Origin: an uncultured Lachnospiraceae bacterium
GTDB lineage: Bacteria; Bacillota; Clostridia; Lachnospirales; Lachnospiraceae
NCBI GenBank assembly: GCA_900549995.1
Contig: URQQ01000013.1
Location: 1 to 64,000, forward strand
Direction of reading: 5' to 3'
Length of the DNA: 64,000 bases
Under the pieces are notes generated by a model. It ran no database searches. It saw nothing but the letters and a program-made list of their open reading frames with translations, and had not been told where the DNA came from. Each line of letters starts with the position of its first letter. Position 1 is the stretch's first letter. Shown one piece after another: positions 53,964 to 61,777 of this stretch. The position numbers and the translations under genes are program-made.

Positions 53964-55726
53964 AACTCTTCTTCCTCCTTTTTGCGCAGCTTTCTCCATT
54001 CGTTCATTCGTATTCCCTTTTCTGTCACAACAGCCTGACGGTCACAGATCTTCAGAACCGCAGGGCGGTGGGTCACAATCAGCACCGTCCGATCCGTCAT
54101 ACTGCGGAGATTGGTAAGAAGTCTCTGTTCACTTTCTGTATCCAGGGCACTGGTAGACTCATCCAGCAGCAAAACAGGATTTCCAGAGAACACCGCCCGC
54201 GCGATCGCAATACGCTGCATCTGCCCTTCCGACAATCCAAGCCCGTGCTCGCCAAGCATTGTATCAATTCCGTCTTTCAATTCCCGGACGTATTCTTCTG
54301 CACAGGCAATGGATAATGCCTTCCAGATTCCCGGCTCATTCTGCATCCTCTGAAGATCGCCAAACCCCACAATCTCCCGGATCGTTCCACTCATGAGCTG
54401 ATTCCCCTGCGGAACATATGCGAACAGTCTCCGGTAACGTCCGGTAAGTTTAAGACGTGTCCCATCTTTTCCAAGCAGATACCGTTCTCCACTGTCCAGC
54501 GGATACAGACACATCAGAAGCTTCAGGATCGTACTTTTCCCACAGCCGGACGATCCGGTGAATGCGATATATTCTCCTTTTCTAATCTGCAGTTTGAGAT
54601 CATGCACCACAATGGGCATCTTCTCCTTTGTGACTTCCTCTCTCCCACGCACTGGCGGCAGATAGGTAAAGGATGCATGTTCCAGGCCTATGGCAGCAAA
54701 CTCCCGCTCATAAAATAATTGAATTTCGGCCTCTGTCAGCATCTCCTTCCCACAGTCTTCTGCGTAGTCTTCTGCTTCCATCAGTCGCTCCGCACTGGCA
54801 AGCACAGCATAGTACTGGGGCAGAAAACCTGTGATATTGGCAAAGGGCGACTGAATCTGTCCAATCAGCTGTATCACTGCAGTGAAAGTCCCATAAGATA
54901 TAGTGTCCATCAGAATACCATAACCACAGTATACAGCTCCAAGTACATACACGCCCCGCACAACGCTTACAAACCCGGCATTACATAGATTAGAGAAATA
55001 ATTTTTTTGCATCCGCGCCCTTTTATGGTCCTCCATTTTCTCCTCTGCTTCGCAAACTGTCTGACGTTCATGTGCAAAAGCTCTGACAATCAGAAGGCTT
55101 GAGAGTCGTTCCGACAAAAATACCCTTAGCCTGCCATCCGCTTCCTGTACCCTCCTGTGCAGTTTTTTCAATACTTTTCTGAATGTATACGTGAAAACGA
55201 TGAGAAATGCGCTGCCCGGAAGAAGTACCCATGTAAATGCAGGTACCAGTGCAAGAATCAGAGCCAATGCGCCAGTCAGCTTCACCGTCATCCCCGCAAG
55301 TCCCGGAAGAATCGAGGTCATCCCATCAGCTGCCACCGCTGTATCTGAAGTCAGCCGGTTCATCCATTCTCCGGAATGTACGGCTGTCACTGAGGCATAA
55401 TCCCGTTCCAGAAGCACATGAAACAGCCGGGACTTAAAACAATTCTCAAGCGAAGATCTGGAGGATTCCGAAAGGAAACGATCCGCCGCGCGCAGAAGGA
55501 TCTGACAGAAAGTCAATACTGCCAGAAATACTGCATACAGATAAAATCCCCGCGTATCTTTTATAACTGCACTGTCAATGACACCTCGCAGAAGCCATGC
55601 AAATCCCACACTGCTGATCCCAAGGATTACCTGTACCAGAAGGAGGAATACCATCTTCACTTTATTTCTTCCCGTCACCTTAAAAAGCCAGCGCAAAGTC
55701 TGGCGGTTACTTTCTTTTTTTCCCAT
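53960..55726 (-). CDS. ABC exporter, fused permease-ATPase
   Basis: 588 residues: membrane domain with six helices (about 25-310), then ATPase with Walker A GSSGCGKST (391-399), signature LSEGQMQR and Walker B PVLLLDEST. The N-terminus lacks the C39 peptidase domain of bacteriocin exporters, so leader removal must be done elsewhere, for which the S26 peptidase encoded upstream is a good candidate. Overlaps its neighbours by 20 bp and 4 bp. Probable exporter of the processed peptide. Confidence 0.9.
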   Translation of the reverse strand: MGKKESNRQTLRWLFKVTGRNKVKMVFLLLVQVILGISSVGFAWLLRGVIDSAVIKDTRGFYLYAVFLAVLTFCQILLRAADRFLSESSRSSLENCFKSRLFHVLLERDYASVTAVHSGEWMNRLTSDTAVAADGMTSILPGLAGMTVKLTGALALILALVPAFTWVLLPGSAFLIVFTYTFRKVLKKLHRRVQEADGRLRVFLSERLSSLLIVRAFAHERQTVCEAEEKMEDHKRARMQKNYFSNLCNAGFVSVVRGVYVLGAVYCGYGILMDTISYGTFTAVIQLIGQIQSPFANITGFLPQYYAVLASAERLMEAEDYAEDCGKEMLTEAEIQLFYEREFAAIGLEHASFTYLPPVRGREEVTKEKMPIVVHDLKLQIRKGEYIAFTGSSGCGKSTILKLLMCLYPLDSGERYLLGKDGTRLKLTGRYRRLFAYVPQGNQLMSGTIREIVGFGDLQRMQNEPGIWKALSIACAEEYVRELKDGIDTMLGEHGLGLSEGQMQRIAIARAVFSGNPVLLLDESTSALDTESEQRLLTNLRSMTDRTVLIVTHRPAVLKICDRQAVVTEKGIRMNEWRKLRKKEEEEL

Positions 55727-56144
55727 ACATGCAGCTGCCTTTCAACCTTTTTGCCGCCATGCGGAGCCTGTAGGACTTGCACCAGCAAAAAACATACGCC
55801 TTATACCACAGGTCATCTGCCTGATAAGTTTTCCCGTTATGTACAAAATTTGTCATGACACCCAGAATATCTTCATCCGTAATCCCATACTCTTTTCTGA
55901 CACAATTGTCTCCAAGTACCACATAGTCGTTCTCCCGTACTTCCACTATCCGATGAAGGACATACTGGCCAGGAGGACGACGGTACAGGATTACATCATA
56001 TTTTTTACAGCGCTTCTCTCCCTTCTTCCTGACACTGAATAAATCTCTCCCCTGCTTCAGCATAGGAAGCATACTTGTTCCTACATTTTTGTATATTAAG
56101 GTACCAAACTGCTGTAAGTATTCTTCAAATGTGGTTCTATTCAT
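55707..56144 (-). CDS. S24/S26-type Ser/His peptidase, soluble
   Basis: 145 residues. The signal-peptidase core is short: KNVGTSMLPML with nucleophile Ser24, and YDVILYRRPPGQYVLHRI with His64 where bacterial signal peptidases have Lys, as in the archaeal/SipW branch. DNC in VLGDNC is also typical. No membrane helix is visible, so unlike ordinary signal peptidases it is probably cytosolic. It is encoded between the PqqD-like and ABC genes, overlapping both, and is a good candidate for leader removal from the small peptide. Family members of unknown role occur in other RiPP-like clusters. Confidence 0.78.
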   Translation of the reverse strand: MNRTTFEEYLQQFGTLIYKNVGTSMLPMLKQGRDLFSVRKKGEKRCKKYDVILYRRPPGQYVLHRIVEVRENDYVVLGDNCVRKEYGITDEDILGVMTNFVHNGKTYQADDLWYKAYVFCWCKSYRLRMAAKRLKGSCMYGKKRK

Positions 56145-56397
56145 CTAATGCTCCAATACTGCGCAGTGTAGAAAGAATCTGCTGTACATCCCGTTCGATC
56201 GTCTCTCTGGGTGCATCATACCTGTCAAGCATGGTCTCAATCAGCTGCTCCTTCGTCATCTCTTTCTTCAGACACTCCACAAGGAATGCTGCCGTCCGGT
56301 TACTTCTAACAAGGCCGGCAAACGCCGTATTCCCGACAGATACCATGATCTGCTCACCTTCTGTCTCATGCGTAATAAAGTCTTTATTTAATTTCAT
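56137..56397 (-). CDS. PqqD-like peptide-recognition (RRE) protein
   Basis: 86 residues with the PqqD fold pattern: N-terminal beta segment with FITHETEGEQIMVSVGNTAFAGLVRSNRTAAFLVECLKK, then helices with EQLIETMLDRYDAPRETIERDVQQILSTLRSIGALD. PqqD-type proteins bind precursor leader peptides; the lasso B1 proteins recognise a YxxP leader motif, which the small peptide at 58139-58249 carries. Overlaps the S26 peptidase gene by eight bases and lies four bases after the kinase-like gene. Confidence 0.82.
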   Translation of the reverse strand: MKLNKDFITHETEGEQIMVSVGNTAFAGLVRSNRTAAFLVECLKKEMTKEQLIETMLDRYDAPRETIERDVQQILSTLRSIGALDE

Positions 56398-56401
56398 CGG
56401 A

Positions 56402-57145
56402 TCAATCCTCCTTCATTCCTTCATATGCCACTCTGGCCGCATCAGGATCCATGTTGCAGCCAAGCATATAGATCTTTGTCTTTATCATCATCCGGTTCAA
56501 AAGTTCTAATGTTTTCGAAAGCTGCAAAGGCGCTGTCGGGCGGAATGTCTGCTGTACCATCAGCGGATAGACCGTCCTTAAATCAGCAGGAACAATGTGA
56601 TTCTCACTGTCCCTTTGCAGCACGCAGATCGCTTTCAGCGGAACCGCGATCTTATTGCTCAAATGATGTTTCCCATCCCACGGAGTCCCGCAGACAAGTA
56701 CTTCTCTGTCCGTGATTTTTAACAGAGGTTTGTCATCATTGACCATCACGGCACGGGAGCCGAACTTCTCCCTCCAAAGCCTTGTATGGGTGGATTTTCC
56801 TGTTCCGCTTTTTGCCGTGAAGAGATAGGCGGCTCCATCCAACGCAATGGCTGAACCGTGAAACAGCAGCGTATGATAGTCCGGCAGCCGTTCCGCGATC
56901 TTGCGGTAAAGCGCCAGTGTCTCCAGATATCCTTCTGTAAAATGCCGTACCGGTATTCCCTCTTTGAGATCCTCTGCAGCAGATTTTCTCCGCTCCCGGC
57001 AGATGTCTTCCTCTGTAATGATAACTTTAAAATCCGGCTTCTCATCCGTCAGATACTCCCTGCAGAAGATTTCCGTGGATGGATAAGTTACTGCCGCCGC
57101 AATCACTATCCCTGCAAGCCGGATTGTAATATAATATTGTTGCAA
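56402..57145 (-). CDS. HPr-kinase-like protein (RiPP kinase type)
   Basis: 247 residues. The C-terminal half is an HprK-type kinase core: P-loop AKSGTGKS (111-118), VNDDKP (135-140) and GTPWDGKHH (153-161); HGSAIALDG precedes the P-loop. The N-terminal half differs from true HprK. Relatives in paeninodin-type lasso clusters phosphorylate a Ser of the peptide. The candidate peptide has two Ser in its C-terminal part. No HPr or PTS gene is near, so carbon-catabolite control is unlikely. Confidence 0.78.
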   Translation of the reverse strand: MQQYYITIRLAGIVIAAAVTYPSTEIFCREYLTDEKPDFKVIITEEDICRERRKSAAEDLKEGIPVRHFTEGYLETLALYRKIAERLPDYHTLLFHGSAIALDGAAYLFTAKSGTGKSTHTRLWREKFGSRAVMVNDDKPLLKITDREVLVCGTPWDGKHHLSNKIAVPLKAICVLQRDSENHIVPADLRTVYPLMVQQTFRPTAPLQLSKTLELLNRMMIKTKIYMLGCNMDPDAARVAYEGMKED

Positions 57146-57173
57146 TGTATCTTCTATCCTTTCCGATCCTGTT

Positions 57174-58046
57174 TTATTTTGAAAGAAAATCTTTGATTTC
57201 TCCCATACCCTGTTTCGCTATTTCATATCCCTGTCTATAAAATGCCTGCAGCCAGTCTGTGCGGTTATCCGCCCTGCTGACCAGTACTTTGCGGGGCCGG
57301 ATGAGCAGGACTTTATGTTCCCTCTCCAATTCTTCCAGATATTCCATTGTTTCATTATAACGCCGGTTTCTGCTCTCCAGCTGCGCAATAAGCTTCGGAT
57401 ATCTTCGGTACAAAAGCCGTGCAGGCCACTGCGGCTTATCCGACACAGTTTTCCGATATCCTTTCTCCTGTGTCAAAATTACGATGTTTTTCTCATATCC
57501 AAGATCCATTGCATGACGGATGGGAATAGAATCTGATACTCCGCCATCCAGATACAGATTCCCGTCCAGTTCTGTCATCGGACATACATATGGCACACTG
57601 CAGCTTGCTCTTGCAATTCTCATCAGCCGTTCCCCATTGTGTCTCTCAGACAGGTACGCCGGCTCTCCGGTACGGCAGTCAGTTGCTACATATTCGCCGA
57701 TGACCTCCGACATTTCATAAGCTTCATAGTCAAACGGAAGTATCCTGTTGGGATATTCGTCAAATGCCAGGTCAAAATCGATCATTGCCTTCTTTCTGAA
57801 GAAATGCGTCCAGTGGATCGGCGGGCGGTTCCGTCCATTTGGAATCATACAATCCCTCGATCTCCCCTTTTGCCCGGATATGTAATCCATCGCGTTAAAG
57901 GATCCGGCAGACACCGCTGCTATGTATGGCAGGCAGATTCCATATTCCTGCATACAGTCCAATACCCCCGAGGTAAAAACTCCCCGGTTTGCCCCTCCCT
58001 CCAGGATCAAACCTGTATTCTTTATCATTTCTTTTTTCTCTCCCAT
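57174..58046 (-). CDS. Patatin-like phospholipase family protein (YjjU-like)
   Basis: 290 residues from the ATG at 58046 (AAGGAG eight bases upstream). Oxyanion loop LEGGANRG (15-22), nucleophile Ser46 in AVSAGS (first Gly of GxSxG is Ala) and catalytic D167 in YLDGGV. Shares the branch of E. coli YjjU with its C-terminal domain. Cytosolic lipid acyl hydrolase; the substrate here is unknown. It is the first gene after the peptide gene's terminator, 28 bp before the kinase-like gene. Its role in a peptide cluster, if any, is unclear (lipid modification, or co-transcription only). Confidence 0.85.
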   Translation of the reverse strand: MGEKKEMIKNTGLILEGGANRGVFTSGVLDCMQEYGICLPYIAAVSAGSFNAMDYISGQKGRSRDCMIPNGRNRPPIHWTHFFRKKAMIDFDLAFDEYPNRILPFDYEAYEMSEVIGEYVATDCRTGEPAYLSERHNGERLMRIARASCSVPYVCPMTELDGNLYLDGGVSDSIPIRHAMDLGYEKNIVILTQEKGYRKTVSDKPQWPARLLYRRYPKLIAQLESRNRRYNETMEYLEELEREHKVLLIRPRKVLVSRADNRTDWLQAFYRQGYEIAKQGMGEIKDFLSK

Positions 58047-58080
58047 TTCGTACACTCCTTAACGCCCAGATCATAATTCC

Positions 58081-58115
58081 ACGAAAGAAACGGGCAGTTC
58101 ATCCCAAACTGCCCG
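58081..58115 (-). terminator. Strong hairpin terminator after small peptide gene
   Basis: Minus strand CGGGCAGTT (58115-58107) and AACTGCCCG (58099-58091), perfect 9-bp stem with a 7-base loop, followed by TTTCTTTCGT. It lies between the peptide gene and patatin, so partial read-through would give more peptide than maturation enzyme. Confidence 0.75.
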
Positions 58116-58138
58116 CCCCCTTACTCAGAAACAATTCT

Positions 58139-58249
58139 CTATTCGAATCCCTCTACCTCTTCAAACCCTGAATCACCACTGTTCGTAATAATATCCTCAG
58201 CCTCGAAATAGATAATCTCCATTACTGGTGTCTCATAAATATCCTTCAT
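58139..58249 (-). CDS. Candidate RiPP precursor peptide, 36 residues
   Basis: Too short for usual gene calling, but with AAGGAGG nine bases before the ATG at 58249. It encodes 36 residues: an N-terminal leader-like part with Y5-E-T-P8 and hydrophobic/acidic pattern (MEIIYFEAEDIIT, 10-22), then NSGDSGFEEVEGFE (23-36). Eleven acidic and one basic residue. YxxP is the leader motif bound by lasso B1/PqqD proteins, and one is encoded downstream. Starts 18 bp after the leucine-rich protein gene and is followed by a terminator. Not similar to any peptide I can name; cleavage site unknown. The core has Gly25 and acidic residues, but no cyclase is present. Confidence 0.65.
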   Translation of the reverse strand: MKDIYETPVMEIIYFEAEDIITNSGDSGFEEVEGFE

Positions 58250-58267
58250 ATTTTTGTTCCTCCTTCA

Positions 58268-60763
58268 TTAACTTGCGCTGTATGCGCTGCTGTGTTTTTC
58301 TGTATAGATTGTTTTCTCTGCACCATTTTCGTCCTGATAAGTTAAGTATCCCGACACATAAAGTGTTTTTAATTTTGTCGTCTCACTCATCGTTAAACTG
58401 TATCTGTATGTCCCGGATCTCGTTGTTAACACCGTACTGTTCTTACGAACATCTGTACCATCAACATTTTCCAGAACTAACTCTTTGCTGTCGTCATAGC
58501 TTCGGACAAATCCTGCACTGATAAACTTGCAATGATCAGGAAGTGACCACTGTGCAGTCATTATAGCTTTCTCATAGGCCGTCTGGTCCACCTTTTCCCG
58601 TTCTGACAGAAGAAGCGATATTACCGGCTGTTCTTTCTTCACTGATTCACCTTCGAATCTAGCCACGACAGTCATGTTAGAGGTCATATATAAAATAAAT
58701 GTCTCTTTATCACTGACCCGCGTATCACCGATATACCAGCCGGAGAAGTAATGCGTGCCATCCGACGGATCTGCTACCAGTTTCACTGCATCCCCATGTG
58801 AAAAAGTATATTTTCCCCCCATGTCAATTCTTCCTCCTGCTACCCCCAGTGAATAACTTTCTTGTACAGTCTTCTTCGTATCGTAGGCAGTTCCGCCATA
58901 TTCTGCCGTTGCAGTATATGTGATTATTCCGGCTTCTGTGTTCTTGGTGACATTTGCAGGAATTAATTCAGCCGTCCCGCATTTATTACAGTCTAACCGC
59001 AGATTTGCCGTATAACCATTTCCGACATTCGTCCAGGACCACGATGGGGGCATGACATATGTATGGCCATCTGCCGGGATAATGGTTCCATCTTCTGTGA
59101 TCTCTGCCGTCCCCTCCTCATCACTGAAGATCCTGTGACAGACAGAACAGCTCCAGAATTCTATGTTCCCATCTTCTGTACAGGCTGGCTCCCTGGCATC
59201 TGTATGCACAAGTGTATGCGTTGTCTGCCACGTCAGACTTTGAGCATTGCCCCATGTGGCATCCTCCCAAATACCGTTCCAGCTTGTATCGCCGTCCGGA
59301 TAGGTGACTGCAGCAGTAATACCGTCAAATGTGAAGAAACTAACCTCAGGTGCAGAACCAAGAAACGTGATTGATTCCAGGCCTGCCCCCTGAAATGCCA
59401 TCATTCCAATCCCGGTTACACTTTCAGGAATCACTATACTTGTTAAGCTGCTGCAGTTATAAAACGCCCAATTTCCAATATCTGTTGTGCCATCGGGAAT
59501 GTTTATATTTTCTAAACTGCTGCACTTCCAGAATACATTATGGTCAATTCTCTTAACATTTTGAGGAATCTCAATACTGACTAAGCTGCTGCAGTCAGAA
59601 AATGAAGAACCTCCGATACTGGTTATACTTTCGGGAATTGTTATATCTGTTAAATTTGTACATCCGGAGAATGCATTTACACCAATACTCGTCACGCCCT
59701 GCTGAATGACAACGTTTTTAATTTGATCGCGGACATTATGCCACGGACGGTCTTGTTCATTGAAATCGGGCATTTCACCTTCGCCCGTAATGGTCAGTGT
59801 CCCCTCTTCATCCAGATTCCATACCAAATGCTCGCCAAAAGTACTTTTCCTTATGCTGAACTCCATATAGTCCTCTGCGGCAGTTTCCTCATAACCAGAA
59901 GAAGCCTCAACCGTAAGCTTTGCATAATAAGTACCCGGCTCCTGGGGAACAGCTTCTCTGTAAGTATCGCCTTCTTTTGTATAGTAGGTAAAGCTGGCTG
60001 TGCCATCACCTTCCCAGGTGTAATACTCTCCTTTGTCCGCCGAAAGATTTAACGGCTGTCCTGTCCAATCCAGCACAGGCGCCTGTTTATCCGTACGTGC
60101 AAGGAAGCGCGGCCAGGTCAGTTTTTCTGCCCCGCCCCATGTGGCGTTTCCTTTGATGCCATCCCAGCTTGTATTTCCCTTTGGATAAGTGACAAAGGCG
60201 GCGAGTGTTTCAAATGCGCCCTCCGCAGCCTTAGGTACATTCCCCTGAAATGTAAGATCCGTAAGCCCGGTGCATTCACGAAATGCGGAAAAACCAATGC
60301 CCGTCAGGCTTTCCGGGAAAACGATACTTGTCAGTCTGCTGCATTCATAGAATACATAGTTGCCGAGATCGGTGATTCCCTCACCGAGTTCCACTTGTAT
60401 GATGCTGTTTCTCTGGTCAAACCACGGTACAGTGTTAGTCGTCCAGAACGTATACATTGAGCCCGTCCCGGAGATCGTGAGGGTGAGATTATTCTCCTCT
60501 CCCGTCAATGTCCAAGTCATGTTCTCGCCACAGGCACCAGAAAGTTCTTCTGCTGTCTGTTCATCCTCTCCTGAAGTTTCTGCTCCTGCAGCCGCCGGGG
60601 CATCCACCGGATTCCCGTCCTGTCCCTGTGCCTCCATAGACGGAATCTCAGTTCCTGACGCCAACTGAAGTTCTGTCCCTTCCGCCAGCGCCGTGGCAGG
60701 CATGAATCCTGCCGTCATACACATTGAAAGGAGAATACTCAGTATCCGCTTTTTATTTCTCAT
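58268..60763 (-). CDS. Secreted BspA-like leucine-rich-repeat protein
   Basis: 831 residues from the ATG at 60763 (AGGAG eight bases upstream). Signal peptide (1-27, cleavage near ALA-E), acidic linker to 80, then two LRR_5/BspA blocks (about 120-185 and 348-470; repeats such as LTSIVIPESVTGIGMMAFQGAGLESI), an Ig-like/sugar-binding-like region between, and an InlB-type beta repeat (about 690-745). No LPXTG anchor or S-layer repeat. Likely secreted or loosely bound to the cell surface. First gene of the divergent operon, under a promoter flanked by LytTR repeats. Confidence 0.82.
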   Translation of the reverse strand: MRNKKRILSILLSMCMTAGFMPATALAEGTELQLASGTEIPSMEAQGQDGNPVDAPAAAGAETSGEDEQTAEELSGACGENMTWTLTGEENNLTLTISGTGSMYTFWTTNTVPWFDQRNSIIQVELGEGITDLGNYVFYECSRLTSIVFPESLTGIGFSAFRECTGLTDLTFQGNVPKAAEGAFETLAAFVTYPKGNTSWDGIKGNATWGGAEKLTWPRFLARTDKQAPVLDWTGQPLNLSADKGEYYTWEGDGTASFTYYTKEGDTYREAVPQEPGTYYAKLTVEASSGYEETAAEDYMEFSIRKSTFGEHLVWNLDEEGTLTITGEGEMPDFNEQDRPWHNVRDQIKNVVIQQGVTSIGVNAFSGCTNLTDITIPESITSIGGSSFSDCSSLVSIEIPQNVKRIDHNVFWKCSSLENINIPDGTTDIGNWAFYNCSSLTSIVIPESVTGIGMMAFQGAGLESITFLGSAPEVSFFTFDGITAAVTYPDGDTSWNGIWEDATWGNAQSLTWQTTHTLVHTDAREPACTEDGNIEFWSCSVCHRIFSDEEGTAEITEDGTIIPADGHTYVMPPSWSWTNVGNGYTANLRLDCNKCGTAELIPANVTKNTEAGIITYTATAEYGGTAYDTKKTVQESYSLGVAGGRIDMGGKYTFSHGDAVKLVADPSDGTHYFSGWYIGDTRVSDKETFILYMTSNMTVVARFEGESVKKEQPVISLLLSEREKVDQTAYEKAIMTAQWSLPDHCKFISAGFVRSYDDSKELVLENVDGTDVRKNSTVLTTRSGTYRYSLTMSETTKLKTLYVSGYLTYQDENGAEKTIYTEKHSSAYSAS

Positions 60764-60838
60764 GCTTTTCACTCCTCTTCTTTCAGTTATCGATGAATAA
60801 GGATACACCCCTTATTATCGCTTTGTTTTTACACCTGC

Positions 60839-60867
60839 ATCATACTTCCATGGCAGATGAAATTCAA
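60839..60867 (-). promoter_or_regulatory. Promoter of the LRR-peptide operon
   Basis: Minus strand TTGAAT (60867-60862), 17-base spacer and TATGAT (60844-60839). The LytTR-type direct repeats lie three bases upstream of the -35. Confidence 0.65.
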
Positions 60868-60870
60868 TCA

Positions 60871-60907
60871 TTCTGGCATGAACGTCAATTTTCTGGCAAG
60901 AACGTCA
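60871..60907. promoter_or_regulatory. LytTR-type direct repeats between divergent promoters
   Basis: TTCTGGCATGAACGTCA (60871-60887) and TTCTGGCAAGAACGTCA (60891-60907): 17-mers differing at one base, exactly 20 bp apart. On the minus strand each has GACGTTCAT/GACGTTCTT, close to the LytTR consensus [TA][AC][CA]GTTN[AG][TG] (8 and 7 of 9). They adjoin the -35 of the minus promoter and the weak -35 region of the plus promoter, so the divergent regulator may control both. Confidence 0.7.
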
Positions 60908-60930
60908 TGCGCAAAACTTTCATTTTAAGC

Positions 60931-60936
60931 TATAAT
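60931..60936 (+). promoter_or_regulatory. -10 box of regulator-kinase operon
   Basis: TATAAT, with no recognisable -35 (TGCGCA at 17 bases). The LytTR repeats end just at that position, as expected for an activator-dependent, autoregulated promoter. Confidence 0.55.
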
Positions 60937-61018
60937 AGTAGTGTGGGTGATCAGTGTTTTGCCCTGGTTACATTATAGTAAATACTTGAAAGATGAAAGA
61001 AAGGAAGGTGTACGGAAT

Positions 61019-61765
61019 TTGAATCTTGCAGTAGTAGATGATGAGAAAAAATATATAGACACGATGATAGAATACTGCAGGGAATTTGGAATAGAGAAGC
61101 ATCTCTGTTTTGAATCCTTCGGTTTTAAAAGCGGTTCAGAGTTCCTTAAAACCTTTGAAAAGGGAAGATATTCCATTATTTTTATGGATATTTATATGAC
61201 AGGCATGAGCGGAATTGAGACAGCCCGAAGACTCCGGGAGCAGGACACTGAATGTATTCTGATTTTTCTGACCTCCAGCTCAGAGTTTATGCCGGATGCA
61301 TTCTCCTGTCATGCTTTTGAATATATTATAAAACCATTTACCAGGGAACGTGTATTCCAGGTATTAAGTGATGCCTCGAAGATTCTGCCCTCCGTTGCCC
61401 GGTATCTTAAGATTATCAGCGGAAGAAAAACTGTTTCTGTTGCACTTTCTGATATCATGTCTGTCGTAAGCGACGGACATTACCTGGAAATCAGCCTGGA
61501 AAACGGGACTTCCCTTAGAAGCCGTATGACAACCGCTAAGTTTCTCGATATGGTAGATCTTGATCCGCGGTTTCTCTCTGTGAATAAAGGAATCATCCTG
61601 AACGCTGACTATGTCAGGGATATTGAGAACCAATGCTGTACATTGCTCAACGGCACGAAGTTCCCCATCCGTGTACGTGACCGTCTGCAGGTAGAACAGG
61701 CCATCCAGGATTATAACTTTGCCAAACTTCGTAATATGCAGCGGCACACCGCTGACTCCCGATAA
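61019..61765 (+). CDS. LytTR response regulator (AgrA-like)
   Basis: 248 residues from a TTG at 61019 (GGAAGG 10 bases upstream). Receiver domain with D57 in IIFMDIYMTGMSG, Thr/Ser in FLTSSSEF and Lys in YIIKPF; LytTR DNA-binding domain at about 135-240 (KIISGRKTVSVALSDIMSVVSDGHYLEI, FLSVNKGIILNADYVRDIE). Forms a unit with the GHKL kinase downstream (12-bp gap). Likely binds the repeats at 60871-60907 and activates its own operon and the LRR-peptide operon. Confidence 0.88.
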   Translation: MNLAVVDDEKKYIDTMIEYCREFGIEKHLCFESFGFKSGSEFLKTFEKGRYSIIFMDIYMTGMSGIETARRLREQDTECILIFLTSSSEFMPDAFSCHAFEYIIKPFTRERVFQVLSDASKILPSVARYLKIISGRKTVSVALSDIMSVVSDGHYLEISLENGTSLRSRMTTAKFLDMVDLDPRFLSVNKGIILNADYVRDIENQCCTLLNGTKFPIRVRDRLQVEQAIQDYNFAKLRNMQRHTADSR

Positions 61766-61777
61766 AAGAGGTGAACA

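Noticed and set aside
56402..57145. True HPr kinase/phosphorylase
   Set aside because: The C-terminal kinase core fits, but the N-terminal half differs from HprK and no HPr or PTS genes are near.
52758..58249. Complete lasso-peptide gene cluster
   Set aside because: The YxxP peptide, PqqD, kinase and nucleotidyltransferase fit, but there is no asparagine-synthetase-like cyclase and no transglutaminase-like B2 protease in the window, so the lasso label is not supported.
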